From Pseudomonas helleri (GTDB lineage Bacteria; Pseudomonadota; Gammaproteobacteria; Pseudomonadales; Pseudomonadaceae), in contig NZ_JYLD01000020.1 in the NCBI RefSeq assembly GCF_001043025.1, forward strand, positions 34,279-98,278: a stretch of 64,000 nucleotides of DNA. The letters are read 5' to 3'. This document shows positions 1 through 8,323 of the stretch, piece after piece. Below the pieces are notes generated by a model that made no database searches, had not been told where the DNA came from, and saw only the letters and a list, made by a program, of their open reading frames with translations. Position 1 is the first letter of the stretch. Each line of letters starts with the position of its first letter. The position numbers and the translations under genes were made by a program.

Positions 1-304
1 GAACAAGCATTTCTTGATCATATGAGTCCTTAAAAGGGCTGTACGTTCGAATTTTGGCGCAGTCTAATCAGGCGGCATCGACGTTACAATGCCCCGAATA
101 GCAAACTGATGCCAACCTAGATGAATTTTTAGCCAACAAGTTCATTAATTACTTATTTTTCAACTACTCATCGACTGGGTGAAGCGGTTAACACGCCTGC
201 AGCTGCTCCAGGCAGATTGCGGCCAAACGCCATATCACGAGGCCAACGCCCTCGATTGACGGTATTATTGCCGCTGTTTTCGATTCTTAAAGGTCCCAGC
301 TTCG
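1..304. other. Left-edge non-coding stretch
   Basis: This AT-richer stretch precedes the first gene. I see no convincing coding sequence in it. An open frame beginning at 217 only overlaps the small gene at 305 in another frame and resembles nothing. No terminator or repeat is evident. It may carry the promoter of the 61-residue protein, but I cannot point to a clear one. Confidence 0.4.
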
Positions 305-490
305 ATGTCAGCCACAAAAAGCGTCAACGGTTACCTGATAAAAAATGTCAGTTCAAAAGAATGGTGGATGGTCGCTCCATCAGGCGAACACGTCGCGGGA
401 CCATTCTCCTCGGAAAAAGCCGCAATCGAGGTTGCCGAAGTCTTTGAAGACCTTGCTGGGCCAGCACCTCGCGGGCGCAGCAAGGATTGA
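305..490 (+). CDS. Small conserved hypothetical protein
   Basis: This encodes a 61-residue protein without a signal peptide or membrane segment. The centre is Trp/aromatic-rich (KEWWMVAPSGEHVAGPF) and is followed by an acidic, amphipathic helix-like stretch. It looks like one of the small, single-domain proteins common in pseudomonads, but I cannot assign a function. An AAAGG sequence lies 11 bases before the ATG and could serve as the ribosome site. The gene stands alone, transcribed towards the cytochrome operon that converges on it from the right. Confidence 0.55.
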   Translation: MSATKSVNGYLIKNVSSKEWWMVAPSGEHVAGPFSSEKAAIEVAEVFEDLAGPAPRGRSKD

Positions 491-539
491 GCATAGACGC
501 TTCTGCCGCCAACGTTTCACACGTGGGCGGCAGCCTTGT

Positions 540-1466
540 TTACTGGGTACCGACGCCTATCAGCACGCCATTAAGGGTCTGCCCGTAAGCATTCACACCA
601 TCATTGGCGTGGTACTTGAGTCGGGTTTTCTCGACCGAGCCTTCTACCAGACGCGGATCCTGCGGCCGCTCATGGGTATTGATGTAGGCGGCCACATCCC
701 ACGCTTGTTCATCGCTCAAACTGTTGGCCTTGCCCAGCGGCATGTTGTGTTTGATGAATGAGGCCGCGGTGTTGATCCGGTGCATGCCGGCCCCCCAGTT
801 GTAAGACTCCTTGCCCCACAGCGGCGGCATCACGTAATCAGCGCCAACCTTTTGCCCCTGGCCATTATCGCCATGACAAATCGCACACTGGTCCTTATAG
901 ACCGCAGCGCCTCGTGCCAGGTCGTAGCCCCCGGTGGGCTGCGCAACATCCGGGTAACCACGCCCCGGCAATTCGACACCCACCGGCGCTTTGGTCGATA
1001 ACCAATAGGCATACACCGACAATGCGGTGATCTCACGACTGTCGGCCGCAGGGGGTGTTCCGCCATTCATGCTGAACTGAAAACAGCCCTGCAAACGCTC
1101 TGCAAAGGTGTTGACCTTGTCGTTCTTCTTTCGATAGGCCGGGTACATCGGGTAAGCGCCCCATAGTGGCGCCGAATTAGCCATGCGCCCCTGATCCAGG
1201 TGGCAGTTGGTACAGTTCAGGCCATTGCCCACGAACTGTGGGGCTTGGCGCTTGGTATCGACAAACAGCGCATAACCGTCTTTAACCATTTTTCCGTAAG
1301 CGTTATCCGGCAGTTCGCTTTCCAGCGGCGGCTGGAAATACTCCGGGCCGTGGCCACTCACCGGTGGGATTTTGATCTGGCTTTGATCGTCCATGGCGAT
1401 CGTGGCGGCCAGGGCGACAGGGCTCAATAGCATTGACAGCGCGCAAGCAGGCATCATGCTTTTCAT
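540..1466 (-). CDS. tsdA: TsdA-like dihaem cytochrome c (thiosulfate dehydrogenase candidate)
   Basis: This 308-residue exported cytochrome has a signal peptide (residues 1-20, ending ALA) and two haem motifs, CTNCH at 85-89 and CAICH at 194-198. TsdA enzymes oxidise two thiosulfates to tetrathionate in the periplasm, and their active-site haem is ligated by His and Cys. Here Cys128 lies 39 residues after the first haem His, close to the position of the Cys ligand in characterised TsdA. The surrounding GNGLNCTNCHL and GCFQFSMNG stretches also resemble that family. The ATG overlaps the stop of the upstream cytochrome by four bases (ATGA), and a strong AAGGAGG precedes it. The pair therefore forms a tsdB-tsdA unit. 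A generic dihaem cytochrome is the alternative. Confidence 0.72.
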   Translation of the reverse strand: MKSMMPACALSMLLSPVALAATIAMDDQSQIKIPPVSGHGPEYFQPPLESELPDNAYGKMVKDGYALFVDTKRQAPQFVGNGLNCTNCHLDQGRMANSAPLWGAYPMYPAYRKKNDKVNTFAERLQGCFQFSMNGGTPPAADSREITALSVYAYWLSTKAPVGVELPGRGYPDVAQPTGGYDLARGAAVYKDQCAICHGDNGQGQKVGADYVMPPLWGKESYNWGAGMHRINTAASFIKHNMPLGKANSLSDEQAWDVAAYINTHERPQDPRLVEGSVEKTRLKYHANDGVNAYGQTLNGVLIGVGTQ

Positions 1467-2113
1467 GGCGCGACCTCCTTGTGGCCCACGGTTGAGAAAT
1501 ACTCGGCCACGGCTTTGACTTCGTCTTCGCTCATGGCCTTGGCGATATGGCCCATCAAGTCGTTGGGGTCATTCTTGCGCGAGCCATCGCGCCAGGCATT
1601 CAACTGCGCCACCAGATACAGCGCAGGCTGATTGGCCAGTGGCGGGAAAGCACTGCCCACCCCTGCCCCGCCCGGCCCATGACAACTCACGCACTCCGGG
1701 ATTTGCCGATCCCAGGCGCCACGCAATGCCAGCGTTTCCCCCACGCCTTCAGGCATGCTGCTGCGGTTGATCGGCGGGACCGGCGGCGCCGGCATCGCAG
1801 TAATAGCCTGGGTGACCAAGGCAATTTCGTCGTCAGTCAAGGCCTTGGCCAGCGGCTGCATCACGGGACTGACACGTTTGCCACTTTGGAAGTCGTGAAG
1901 CTGTTTGCTCAGGTAGTCAGCAGATATACCGGCTAATCGCGGAAAACCTGCAGGTGCCAGCCCCATGCCATCAGCCCCGTGGCAAGCCACACACGCCAGG
2001 GCACCGGGCTGTGCCCCGCCCTGCAGGTAAATGTTGGCAGAGGTTTGCGCCTGTACGCTATTGAGCGTGAGCAGCACTACGCCGCCCAACAGCGCTCGGT
2101 TAAGTGGAATCAT
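1463..2113 (-). CDS. tsdB: TsdB-like dihaem cytochrome c4-type electron acceptor
   Basis: This is a 216-residue exported protein with a signal peptide (residues 1-23, ending VQAQ) and two cytochrome c domains, each with one haem motif: CVACH at 41-45 and CVSCH at 141-145. It has the tandem arrangement of cytochrome c4. In some pseudomonads such a protein, TsdB, accepts electrons from TsdA. The frame is open back to 2242, but those codons run through a transcription terminator. I therefore chose the ATG at 2113, which gives a proper signal peptide and has GGGGTGG just before it. It is the first gene of the two-gene operon. Confidence 0.7.
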   Translation of the reverse strand: MIPLNRALLGGVVLLTLNSVQAQTSANIYLQGGAQPGALACVACHGADGMGLAPAGFPRLAGISADYLSKQLHDFQSGKRVSPVMQPLAKALTDDEIALVTQAITAMPAPPVPPINRSSMPEGVGETLALRGAWDRQIPECVSCHGPGGAGVGSAFPPLANQPALYLVAQLNAWRDGSRKNDPNDLMGHIAKAMSEDEVKAVAEYFSTVGHKEVAP

Positions 2114-2226
2114 GACCCACCCCATTATTGTTATAAGTTTAGGCCTAAAAAATATAAGCCTTATGGAGCGTAGGGGAATTCCGACAGAGTCACAACCAAT
2201 GAGCAAAGGAACCCGGCAAACAGGCA

Positions 2227-2266
2227 TAAAAAAACCTGACACGGCCTTGAGCCGCTGTCAGGTTTT
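2227..2266 (-). terminator. Rho-independent terminator of the lipoprotein gene
   Basis: On the minus strand AAACCTGACA and TGTCAGGTTT form a 10-bp stem around a 14-base loop and are followed by a run of seven T. It sits about 30 bases after the stop of the lipoprotein gene (2298). It separates that gene from tsdBA. Confidence 0.85.
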
Positions 2267-2297
2267 ATGGAGAACGCGGGCTGATCAGGTGCCTGCG

Positions 2298-2651
2298 TTA
2301 TTCTCCAGAAATACAATGTGTAGCTGACTGACGAATGTCCCCCGGGCGAACCGGCACATTGGACATGCTTTCATAGACCTTGATGCTGCTGCCGCCTGAA
2401 CGCTCTTCGATATCAATGACCGCCGTTGGATTGGAGGTCAGCTTTTGCGGCACGATAATCCTCAGCCCATCTTTGTGCGGCTCGATCTGTGGGTCGTTAC
2501 GAGTTTTGGACAACTGTTGCACCAGGCATTGAGCATAGGCGTCCGGTTTTTTGCCCGAAATAACATTCAGGGTAGGAATCGTGTGTTCGATATCCGTCAC
2601 TGAAGCACAGCCACCCAACGCCAGCACCGCCACCAAAACGCCCCACTTCAT
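2298..2651 (-). CDS. Small lipoprotein of unknown function
   Basis: This encodes a 117-residue protein with a short lipoprotein signal (lipobox LGGC, Cys at residue 15), so it is expected to be lipidated and anchored in the cell envelope. The mature part has no family I recognise. It contains two further cysteines (in QCLVQQL and THCISGE) that could form a disulfide. The start is well supported by GGAGG eight bases upstream. The gene is monocistronic and ends in its own terminator. Confidence 0.7.
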   Translation of the reverse strand: MKWGVLVAVLALGGCASVTDIEHTIPTLNVISGKKPDAYAQCLVQQLSKTRNDPQIEPHKDGLRIIVPQKLTSNPTAVIDIEERSGGSSIKVYESMSNVPVRPGDIRQSATHCISGE

Positions 2652-2861
2652 ACAATTCCTCCGTTAAAGACCCTAAGACAGTAAATCTTTAACTTTGCTC
2701 CCTGATGTCAGGGAATAAGTTTTCAACAGTGGCCAATTATCTGCCTTTTACGTCAGACTCGCCTGAACCACGGCATAATAAGCGCCTTTAGACCCAAGCT
2801 TGGACTAAAGCACGTGCTATCGTGCTGATTTTTTGGCAAAAGCCCCCTTTTTGGAGCCCAC

Positions 2862-3164
2862 ATGAAGTTCATTCACCAGCGCGAGCACCTTAACGAAGAC
2901 GACATTGTCGTTATCGAGTGCTCCCAGCCCTGCAACATCCGCCTGATGAGCGATGCGCACTTTCGCAGCTTCAAGAATGGCGGGCGCCACTCTTATCACG
3001 GCGGCGCATTCAAAGACTTCCCGGCTCGCATCACTGCGCCAAGCACCGGTTTCTGGAACATTACCATCGATACGGTAACCACCCGTGCCATCAGCGTGAC
3101 CCGCAAGCCCTCGTTCAAGCCTACGATCAAGATCGTACGTCGCTCGACCTCCAAGCTGCGCTAA
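2862..3164 (+). CDS. DUF1883 domain protein
   Basis: This is a 100-residue soluble protein that matches the DUF1883 family over its whole length. The opening MKFIHQREHLNEDDIVVIECSQ, the central FKNGGRHSYHGGAF and a mostly beta-strand C-terminus are the recognisable parts. The family has no established biochemical role. A GGAG sequence lies just before the ATG. A 54-residue gene follows after about 30 bases and could be co-transcribed. Confidence 0.72.
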   Translation: MKFIHQREHLNEDDIVVIECSQPCNIRLMSDAHFRSFKNGGRHSYHGGAFKDFPARITAPSTGFWNITIDTVTTRAISVTRKPSFKPTIKIVRRSTSKLR

Positions 3165-3196
3165 GCCTGACACCTCTTTAATAGACAGGAAATATT

Positions 3197-3361
3197 GTGG
3201 ACACCGTTAAATACGTCATCAAGTACAAGCTCAGCGACGAACGCCGCTTTGACTTTGCCCAGCTCAAAACCGGCAGCGAAGAAGAAGCACGTGAAGCACT
3301 GAAAAAGCTCCACGGTGATACCGAGGTATTTACCGACATCAAGGTCAGCAAGGCGCTCTAA
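3197..3361 (+). CDS. Small conserved hypothetical protein (GTG start)
   Basis: This encodes a 54-residue acidic/basic protein beginning MDTVKYVIKYKLSDERRFDF and ending VFTDIKVSKAL. The start is a GTG preceded by ACAGGA at 3185-3190. The pattern of alternating strand and helix (KYVIKYKL, then a charged helix EEEAREALKKL, then EVFTDIKV) suggests a small beta-alpha-beta fold. I do not recognise the family. It lies between the DUF1883 gene and alkB, five bases before alkB, so the three may form one transcript. Confidence 0.6.
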   Translation: MDTVKYVIKYKLSDERRFDFAQLKTGSEEEAREALKKLHGDTEVFTDIKVSKAL

Positions 3362-3366
3362 GCCCG

Positions 3367-4023
3367 ATGACGCTCGACCTGTTTGGCGAAGAAGACCTGC
3401 AGCAGCCTGCCCGGATCGAACGCATCGGTGCGCAGGCGTTTGTGCTTCGCGGCTTCGCCCTGCCGTGGGTCGAGGCACTGTTAAGCGCTCTTGAGGCCGT
3501 GTTGCAGCAATCGCCCTTCAGGCACATGCAAACCCCCGGCGGTTTTACCATGTCGGCCCGTTTAAGCAGTTGCGGTGATTTGGGCTGGACCTCGGACGGC
3601 CACGGCTACCGCTACAGCCCTGTTGATCCGGTCAGCGCGACGCCCTGGCCGCACATGCCAGAGGCCTTTTTCGACATCGCTGCTGGCGCCGCGAGCGCGG
3701 CTGGTTTTGCAGGTTTTGTACCTGATGCAGGGCTGATTAATACCTACAGTCCCGGCGCAAAAATGTCCCTGCATCAGGACAAGAACGAACGTTGTTACGA
3801 TGCCCCCATCGTTTCGATTTCTCTGGGCCTGCCTGCGGTCTTCCAATTTGGCGGCTTTCAGCGCAGTGACCCGGCGCAGAGGATCTCTCTGTTTCATGGC
3901 GATGTGGTGGTGTGGGGCGGCGTCGATCGCTTGCGTTTCCATGGCGTACTGCCGATAAAACCGGGCAACCATCCTGAGTTGGGCGAGCAGCGCATCAATA
4001 TCACCCTGCGCAAGGCAGGCTGA
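3367..4023 (+). CDS. alkB: AlkB-type DNA/RNA dealkylation dioxygenase
   Basis: This is a 218-residue 2-oxoglutarate/Fe(II) dioxygenase. AlkB enzymes oxidatively remove methyl groups from N1-methyladenine and N3-methylcytosine in DNA. The iron ligands are visible as HQD (His136, Asp138) and His192 (RFHGV). The 2-oxoglutarate-binding arginines are in RINITLR (Arg209, Arg215). The MQTPGG and TYSPGAKMSLHQDKNE stretches are characteristic of the family, and the length is normal. It starts five bases after the preceding small gene. I see no adjacent ada-type regulator and no obvious operator. Confidence 0.92.
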   Translation: MTLDLFGEEDLQQPARIERIGAQAFVLRGFALPWVEALLSALEAVLQQSPFRHMQTPGGFTMSARLSSCGDLGWTSDGHGYRYSPVDPVSATPWPHMPEAFFDIAAGAASAAGFAGFVPDAGLINTYSPGAKMSLHQDKNERCYDAPIVSISLGLPAVFQFGGFQRSDPAQRISLFHGDVVVWGGVDRLRFHGVLPIKPGNHPELGEQRINITLRKAG

Positions 4024-4034
4024 GGCATAGCACA

Positions 4035-4060
4035 GGGCTATATATTTTTTTATATACCGT
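4035..4060. promoter_or_regulatory. ModE-like molybdate operator upstream of modA
   Basis: CTATATA and TATATAC flank a six-T spacer, giving GCTATATA-N6-TATATACC with near-perfect dyad symmetry. This matches the known ModE recognition layout (TATATA half sites 6-7 bases apart). It sits about 75 bases before modA, where a molybdate repressor would be expected to act. No modE gene is in the window. Confidence 0.6.
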
Positions 4061-4136
4061 CTATCTTCCTCTAGCCCGACCAAAACCAACCCAACAATTC
4101 GGGCAGCTCACGCTTCTAAAGGAATGGAGTTACGCC

Positions 4137-4904
4137 ATGAATCTTCGCGCTCGACACTTTGCCCCCTCCGCGCTTGCGGCACTGATTGGATGTTTTGCGT
4201 TTACTTCAGCGCAGGCCGATGACGTTCAGGTAGCCGTCGCGGCCAACTTCACCGCGCCGATTCAGGCCATCGCCAAAGACTTTGAAAAAGACACCGGGCA
4301 CAAAGTGATCGCTGCGTATGGCGCCACAGGTCAGTTCTACACCCAGATCAAAAATGGCGCCCCGTTTGAAGTCTTCCTGGCAGCCGACGACAGCACGCCA
4401 GAAAAACTCGAAAAAGAAGGCGATATTGTCCCGGGCTCACGTTTCACTTACGCCATCGGCACGCTGGCAATGTGGTCAGCCAAAGACGGCTACATCAATG
4501 GCACTGACGAAGTGCTGAAGCAAAACCAGTTCAAACACCTGTCTATCGCCAACCCTAAAGCGGCCCCTTATGGCCTCGCGGCCACGCAAGTGCTGGCAAA
4601 ACTGGGGCTGACTGACGCGGTCAAAGGCAAGATTGTTGAAGGCCAGAATATCACCCAGGCCTATCAATTCGTCTCGACGGGCAATGCCGAGTTGGGTTTT
4701 GTCGCCCTGTCGCAGATCTATAAAGACGGCAAAGTCAGCGAAGGTTCCGCCTGGCTGGTGCCAGAAGCCTTGCACGACCCGATCAAACAGGACGCGGTGA
4801 TCCTGAAGAAGGGTGAGAATAATCCCGCTGCCAAAGCCCTGGCTGAATACCTGAAAGGCCCTAAAGCGGCGGCCATTATCAAATCCTACGGTTATCAGCT
4901 GTAA
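4137..4904 (+). CDS. modA: Molybdate ABC transporter periplasmic binding protein
   Basis: This is a 255-residue periplasmic protein with a signal peptide (residues 1-27, ending AQA). It binds molybdate and delivers it to ModBC. The start of the mature protein, VQVAVAANFTAPIQAIAKDFEKDTGHKV, together with YGATGQFYTQIKNGAPFEVFLAADD, is typical of ModA. The length fits the family. A GGAATGGAG sequence precedes the ATG. The gene begins the modABC operon, with modB starting directly after its stop codon, and a ModE-like box lies upstream. Confidence 0.95.
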   Translation: MNLRARHFAPSALAALIGCFAFTSAQADDVQVAVAANFTAPIQAIAKDFEKDTGHKVIAAYGATGQFYTQIKNGAPFEVFLAADDSTPEKLEKEGDIVPGSRFTYAIGTLAMWSAKDGYINGTDEVLKQNQFKHLSIANPKAAPYGLAATQVLAKLGLTDAVKGKIVEGQNITQAYQFVSTGNAELGFVALSQIYKDGKVSEGSAWLVPEALHDPIKQDAVILKKGENNPAAKALAEYLKGPKAAAIIKSYGYQL

Positions 4905-5585
4905 ATGCCGCTCTCGAGTGCTGACTTTGCGGCCATCTGGCTGACCCTGAAGCTGGCGTCACTGACCACGGTCATTCTGCTGCTGGTCGGCACTCCGATC
5001 GCCCTGTGGCTCGCGCATACCCGATCACGGCTGCGCGGCCCGATTGGCGCTATCGTGGCCTTGCCGCTGGTGCTGCCGCCCACCGTCATCGGTTTTTATC
5101 TGTTACTGGCGATGGGCCCGCACGGCTATGTCGGGCAGCTCACCCAGGCCATGGGGCTGGGAACGCTGACCTTCAGTTTTGCCGGGCTGGTGATCGGCTC
5201 AGTGATTTATTCAATGCCCTTTGTCGTTCAGCCTTTGCAGAACGCATTCACCGCCATCGGTCCCAGACCTCTGGAAGTTGCCGCCACGTTGCGGGCCAAT
5301 CCTTGGGATTGTTTTTTTACCGTGGTGCTACCGCTCGCACGCCCCGGCTTTATCACTGCAGCGATTCTGGGCTTTGCCCACACGGTCGGTGAGTTTGGCG
5401 TGGTGCTGATGATTGGCGGCAATATCCCGGAAAAAACCCGCGTGGTTTCCGTGCAAATCTACGACCACGTTGAAGCACTGGAATATGCCCAGGCGCACTG
5501 GCTGGCAGGCGCCATGGTGGTGTTTTCATTTCTGGTGCTGTTGGCGCTGTACTCAAGCCGCAAATCTCAAAGCACCTGGAGTTGA
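4905..5585 (+). CDS. modB: Molybdate ABC transporter permease
   Basis: This is a 226-residue inner-membrane permease with about five to six transmembrane segments. The EAA loop that contacts the ATPase is visible as EVAATLRANPWDCFFTVVLPLARPG. Families of this type form a ModB dimer through which molybdate passes. The ATG follows the modA stop without any gap. Its own stop overlaps the region where modC begins, indicating translational coupling. Confidence 0.95.
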   Translation: MPLSSADFAAIWLTLKLASLTTVILLLVGTPIALWLAHTRSRLRGPIGAIVALPLVLPPTVIGFYLLLAMGPHGYVGQLTQAMGLGTLTFSFAGLVIGSVIYSMPFVVQPLQNAFTAIGPRPLEVAATLRANPWDCFFTVVLPLARPGFITAAILGFAHTVGEFGVVLMIGGNIPEKTRVVSVQIYDHVEALEYAQAHWLAGAMVVFSFLVLLALYSSRKSQSTWS

Positions 5586-5587
5586 AC

Positions 5588-6676
5588 ATGAGTTCACACA
5601 TCACTGTTCGGCTGCAGCTCAGCTATTCCGGTTTTTCGCTGGACCTGGACGTGCAATTGCCCGGTAAAGGGGTGACGGCTTTGTTTGGTCACTCGGGGTC
5701 TGGCAAGACCACCTGCCTGCGCTGTATCGCCGGTCTGGAGCGGGCTGAACATGCCTTCGTGCAGATCAATGACGAAGTCTGGCAGGACAGCCACAACAAG
5801 CTGTTTGTCCCGGTTCATAAACGGTCATTGGGGTATATCTTTCAAGAAGCCAGCCTGTTCCCGCACCTCTCGGTGCGCGCCAACCTTGAATTCGGCCTGA
5901 GTCGCATCCCGCGCCAGGCACGGCGGGTAGAACTGGCCCACGCGGCCGACCTGCTGGGCATCACTCATCTGCTGGAACGTGCCCCCAATCACTTGTCGGG
6001 TGGCGAGCGTCAGCGGGTCGGTATTGCCCGCGCCTTGTTGACCAGCCCCAAACTGTTGCTGATGGACGAGCCGCTCGCCGCACTCGACAGCCAGCGCAAG
6101 GCCGAGATCCTGCCCTACCTTGAGCGCCTGCATGCCGAACTGGATATACCGGTGCTGTATGTCAGCCACTCGCAGGATGAAGTCGCGCGTCTGGCAGACC
6201 ACATCGTGCTCTTGAGTGAAGGCAAGGCTTTGGCCAGCGGGCCTATCGGTGACATTCTGGCCAGGCTTGATCTGCCGCTGTCGCAGGGCGATGACGCGGG
6301 CGTGGTAATCGAAGGCACGGTGTGTGAATACGATGCGCAGTATCAATTACTGACCCTGCAACTGCCAAACAGTACTCAATGCTTGCGGGTTGCCCATGCG
6401 CCACTGGCGGTGGGTCAGGCCCTACGGGTAAAGGTGCAGGCCCGCGACATCAGCCTGAGCCTCCATCGCAGTGAACACAGCAGTATCCTCAACAGCCTGC
6501 AAGCCACTTTCATCAGCGAAACTGCGACAGACAACCAAGCCCATGTGCTGGTGCGTCTGGACATCGCCGGTAGCGCCCTGCTGGCCCGTATTACCCGCTA
6601 CTCCCGTGACCAGCTTGACCTGCAGCCGGGGCAAAGCATCTGGCTGCAGATCAAATCTGTTGCGGTTTTAGCTTGA
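5588..6676 (+). CDS. modC: Molybdate ABC transporter ATPase
   Basis: This 362-residue protein has an N-terminal ABC domain and a C-terminal TOBE/molybdate-binding domain (about 290-360). Walker A (GHSGSGKT), the signature LSGGERQRVGIARAL and Walker B (LLLMDEP) are all intact, and the switch His is in YVSHSQDE. It powers molybdate import through ModB. I chose the ATG at 5588, two codons inside the longest frame, because a CTGGAG ribosome site lies six bases before it. Its 3' end overlaps the convergent wzz gene by nine bases. Confidence 0.95.
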   Translation: MSSHITVRLQLSYSGFSLDLDVQLPGKGVTALFGHSGSGKTTCLRCIAGLERAEHAFVQINDEVWQDSHNKLFVPVHKRSLGYIFQEASLFPHLSVRANLEFGLSRIPRQARRVELAHAADLLGITHLLERAPNHLSGGERQRVGIARALLTSPKLLLMDEPLAALDSQRKAEILPYLERLHAELDIPVLYVSHSQDEVARLADHIVLLSEGKALASGPIGDILARLDLPLSQGDDAGVVIEGTVCEYDAQYQLLTLQLPNSTQCLRVAHAPLAVGQALRVKVQARDISLSLHRSEHSSILNSLQATFISETATDNQAHVLVRLDIAGSALLARITRYSRDQLDLQPGQSIWLQIKSVAVLA

Positions 6677-7981
6677 TTGCTTTAGCTCTTCACGGCGGCG
6701 GACATTGAAGTAACGCACCGTGGTAATACCCAGGCCCAACAAACCACCGAGGAACAAGCCCAGCACAATGGTCAGGGCTTTTTTCGGCTTGAGCGCGCTG
6801 ACAGGCGTCTGCGCCTTACGGTCAATACTGACCAGGCCCAACGCACTCATGTCGGTATTCAAATTACCCAGGCGGACGATCTCTGCACGCAAGGGCTCGA
6901 TATTTTTCAGGTAGACGTCTTCATTCGCGCGTTTGCCGAGTTGCTCAACCTCGCGATTGACCTCCAGCAACTTCAGCTTTTTGTCGATCTCCAGAACCCT
7001 TTTGTCGGTAAAGTCGTCGGAAGTCCGCTTGAGCAACACGGCGCGTTCAGCTTGCAGTGCTTGAGTGCCCAAAAAGTACAGCGGCGTATCCAGGGAGGTG
7101 ATGTCTGTGCGAATCACCCGTGATCCGCCGGCAGCACTCTCGCCCATTGCATAAGGCGTGGTCGGGCGGGAAATGCCCAAGGTACTGGCAATGCTGATGG
7201 CTTCATCCAGTTGATCAATGCGCGCTTCACGCATGGCCTTGAGTTGCAGGCGCAGGGCCTGCAATTCGTCCTTCAAGGTAGCGCGCTTTAACTCATCGTC
7301 TTCTTCAAGCGTGGCAATCTTGGCTTCTTTGTCTGACTGGTAGCCCAAACGCGCGGCGCTGATCTTCTCTCTCAGCTCTTTCTGCCGGTTATTAATAATG
7401 GTCTTGAGGTCAGAGCTGATTTGCGCACGCTGGTTATCGATTGCGTAAGCAACAAACCCATTGATGATATCGACACCCAGAACCGATTGGGGATAGGTCA
7501 GCTCCAGCTTGATAGACGGGCTCAAGGCATCAGGGTTTTTGACGCCGACTTGGGTCAGGTTGATCGAGTCCCGGTTAAACACCTCAAAGCTTTGTTCAAG
7601 CGTCATACCCTCTTTTTCAAGTGGCTTGAACAAATCCTGATGGCTGCGGAAGAAGCTCAGGCGCGTCTCATAGGAATCCAGCGCTGCACCGACTTTCAAT
7701 AGCGCTTCATTTGGTGGGAGCTTGTAGACCTCTGAACGGTTCAAGGCATCCAGTTCATTAATCTCTGCGGGGCGCAGCACGGTGCTTGCCTGATAAATTG
7801 GCTGCACAACCAAGACGTAGCCTAGTGCAATGGCGCCAGCGATTGCTGAAGTAGTCGCAATAAATTTCTTTTGCTGCCAAAAAAAAGAAAACAAGTCGAC
7901 CAGGTCAATTTCGGGGCTGGAGGCTTTAGGCCGCGGATGCTCAGTGTTTTTCAAAAAATAGGCGCCTTGTGAGTAGTACAT
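6668..7981 (-). CDS. wzz: Wzz-family chain-length determinant protein
   Basis: This 437-residue inner-membrane protein has transmembrane segments near residues 40-62 and 402-422 with a long periplasmic coiled-coil region between them. That is the layout of polysaccharide co-polymerases that set O-antigen or capsule chain length. The TVLRPAEINELDALNRSEVYKL stretch after the first membrane segment and the Pro/Gly-rich second one support the Wzz family. It is longer than the classical Wzz of about 325-350 residues, more like FepE or Wzz2 for very long chains. No polysaccharide genes are adjacent, so it is an orphan here. Confidence 0.82.
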   Translation of the reverse strand: MYYSQGAYFLKNTEHPRPKASSPEIDLVDLFSFFWQQKKFIATTSAIAGAIALGYVLVVQPIYQASTVLRPAEINELDALNRSEVYKLPPNEALLKVGAALDSYETRLSFFRSHQDLFKPLEKEGMTLEQSFEVFNRDSINLTQVGVKNPDALSPSIKLELTYPQSVLGVDIINGFVAYAIDNQRAQISSDLKTIINNRQKELREKISAARLGYQSDKEAKIATLEEDDELKRATLKDELQALRLQLKAMREARIDQLDEAISIASTLGISRPTTPYAMGESAAGGSRVIRTDITSLDTPLYFLGTQALQAERAVLLKRTSDDFTDKRVLEIDKKLKLLEVNREVEQLGKRANEDVYLKNIEPLRAEIVRLGNLNTDMSALGLVSIDRKAQTPVSALKPKKALTIVLGLFLGGLLGLGITTVRYFNVRRREELKQSS

Positions 7982-8323
7982 CTAGTTCAGCTGGCCTCTT
8001 TGATTGAGGCATGAAAGAGCTGAGCAAAAACAGAATAAACGTCTGACAGATTCTTGTACGAAAAGATCCCAATCCATAAGAATCAAGCACATACGATGAC
8101 AAAATCAAGTAACGCGAAACCACGGGCTGCACACTTTTTGTGGCAGAGCCTCATAGCCTTTTGTTTTATAAGAGAATTTTTTTACGGCAAAAAAGAATAT
8201 TCCTACAGCGCACAATGATTTGTCATCTAAAACCGGTGAGCACGCCAACACGGCATCTTTCAGCGCTCTGTGTAATGATTGCCATCACCAAAAAGCACGC
8301 CTACGTGTGGGGTTACAAGAAGC
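7982..8323. other. Divergent intergenic region wzz / LysR gene
   Basis: This AT-rich stretch of about 340 bases lies between two divergent genes and should hold both promoters. It includes T-rich tracts near 8160-8200. I see no clear operator, repeat, terminator or additional gene. Confidence 0.4.

Noticed and set aside
217..447. 76-codon frame overlapping the first small gene
   Set aside because: Arg-rich and without family; the frame at 305-490 has more natural composition and a ribosome site.
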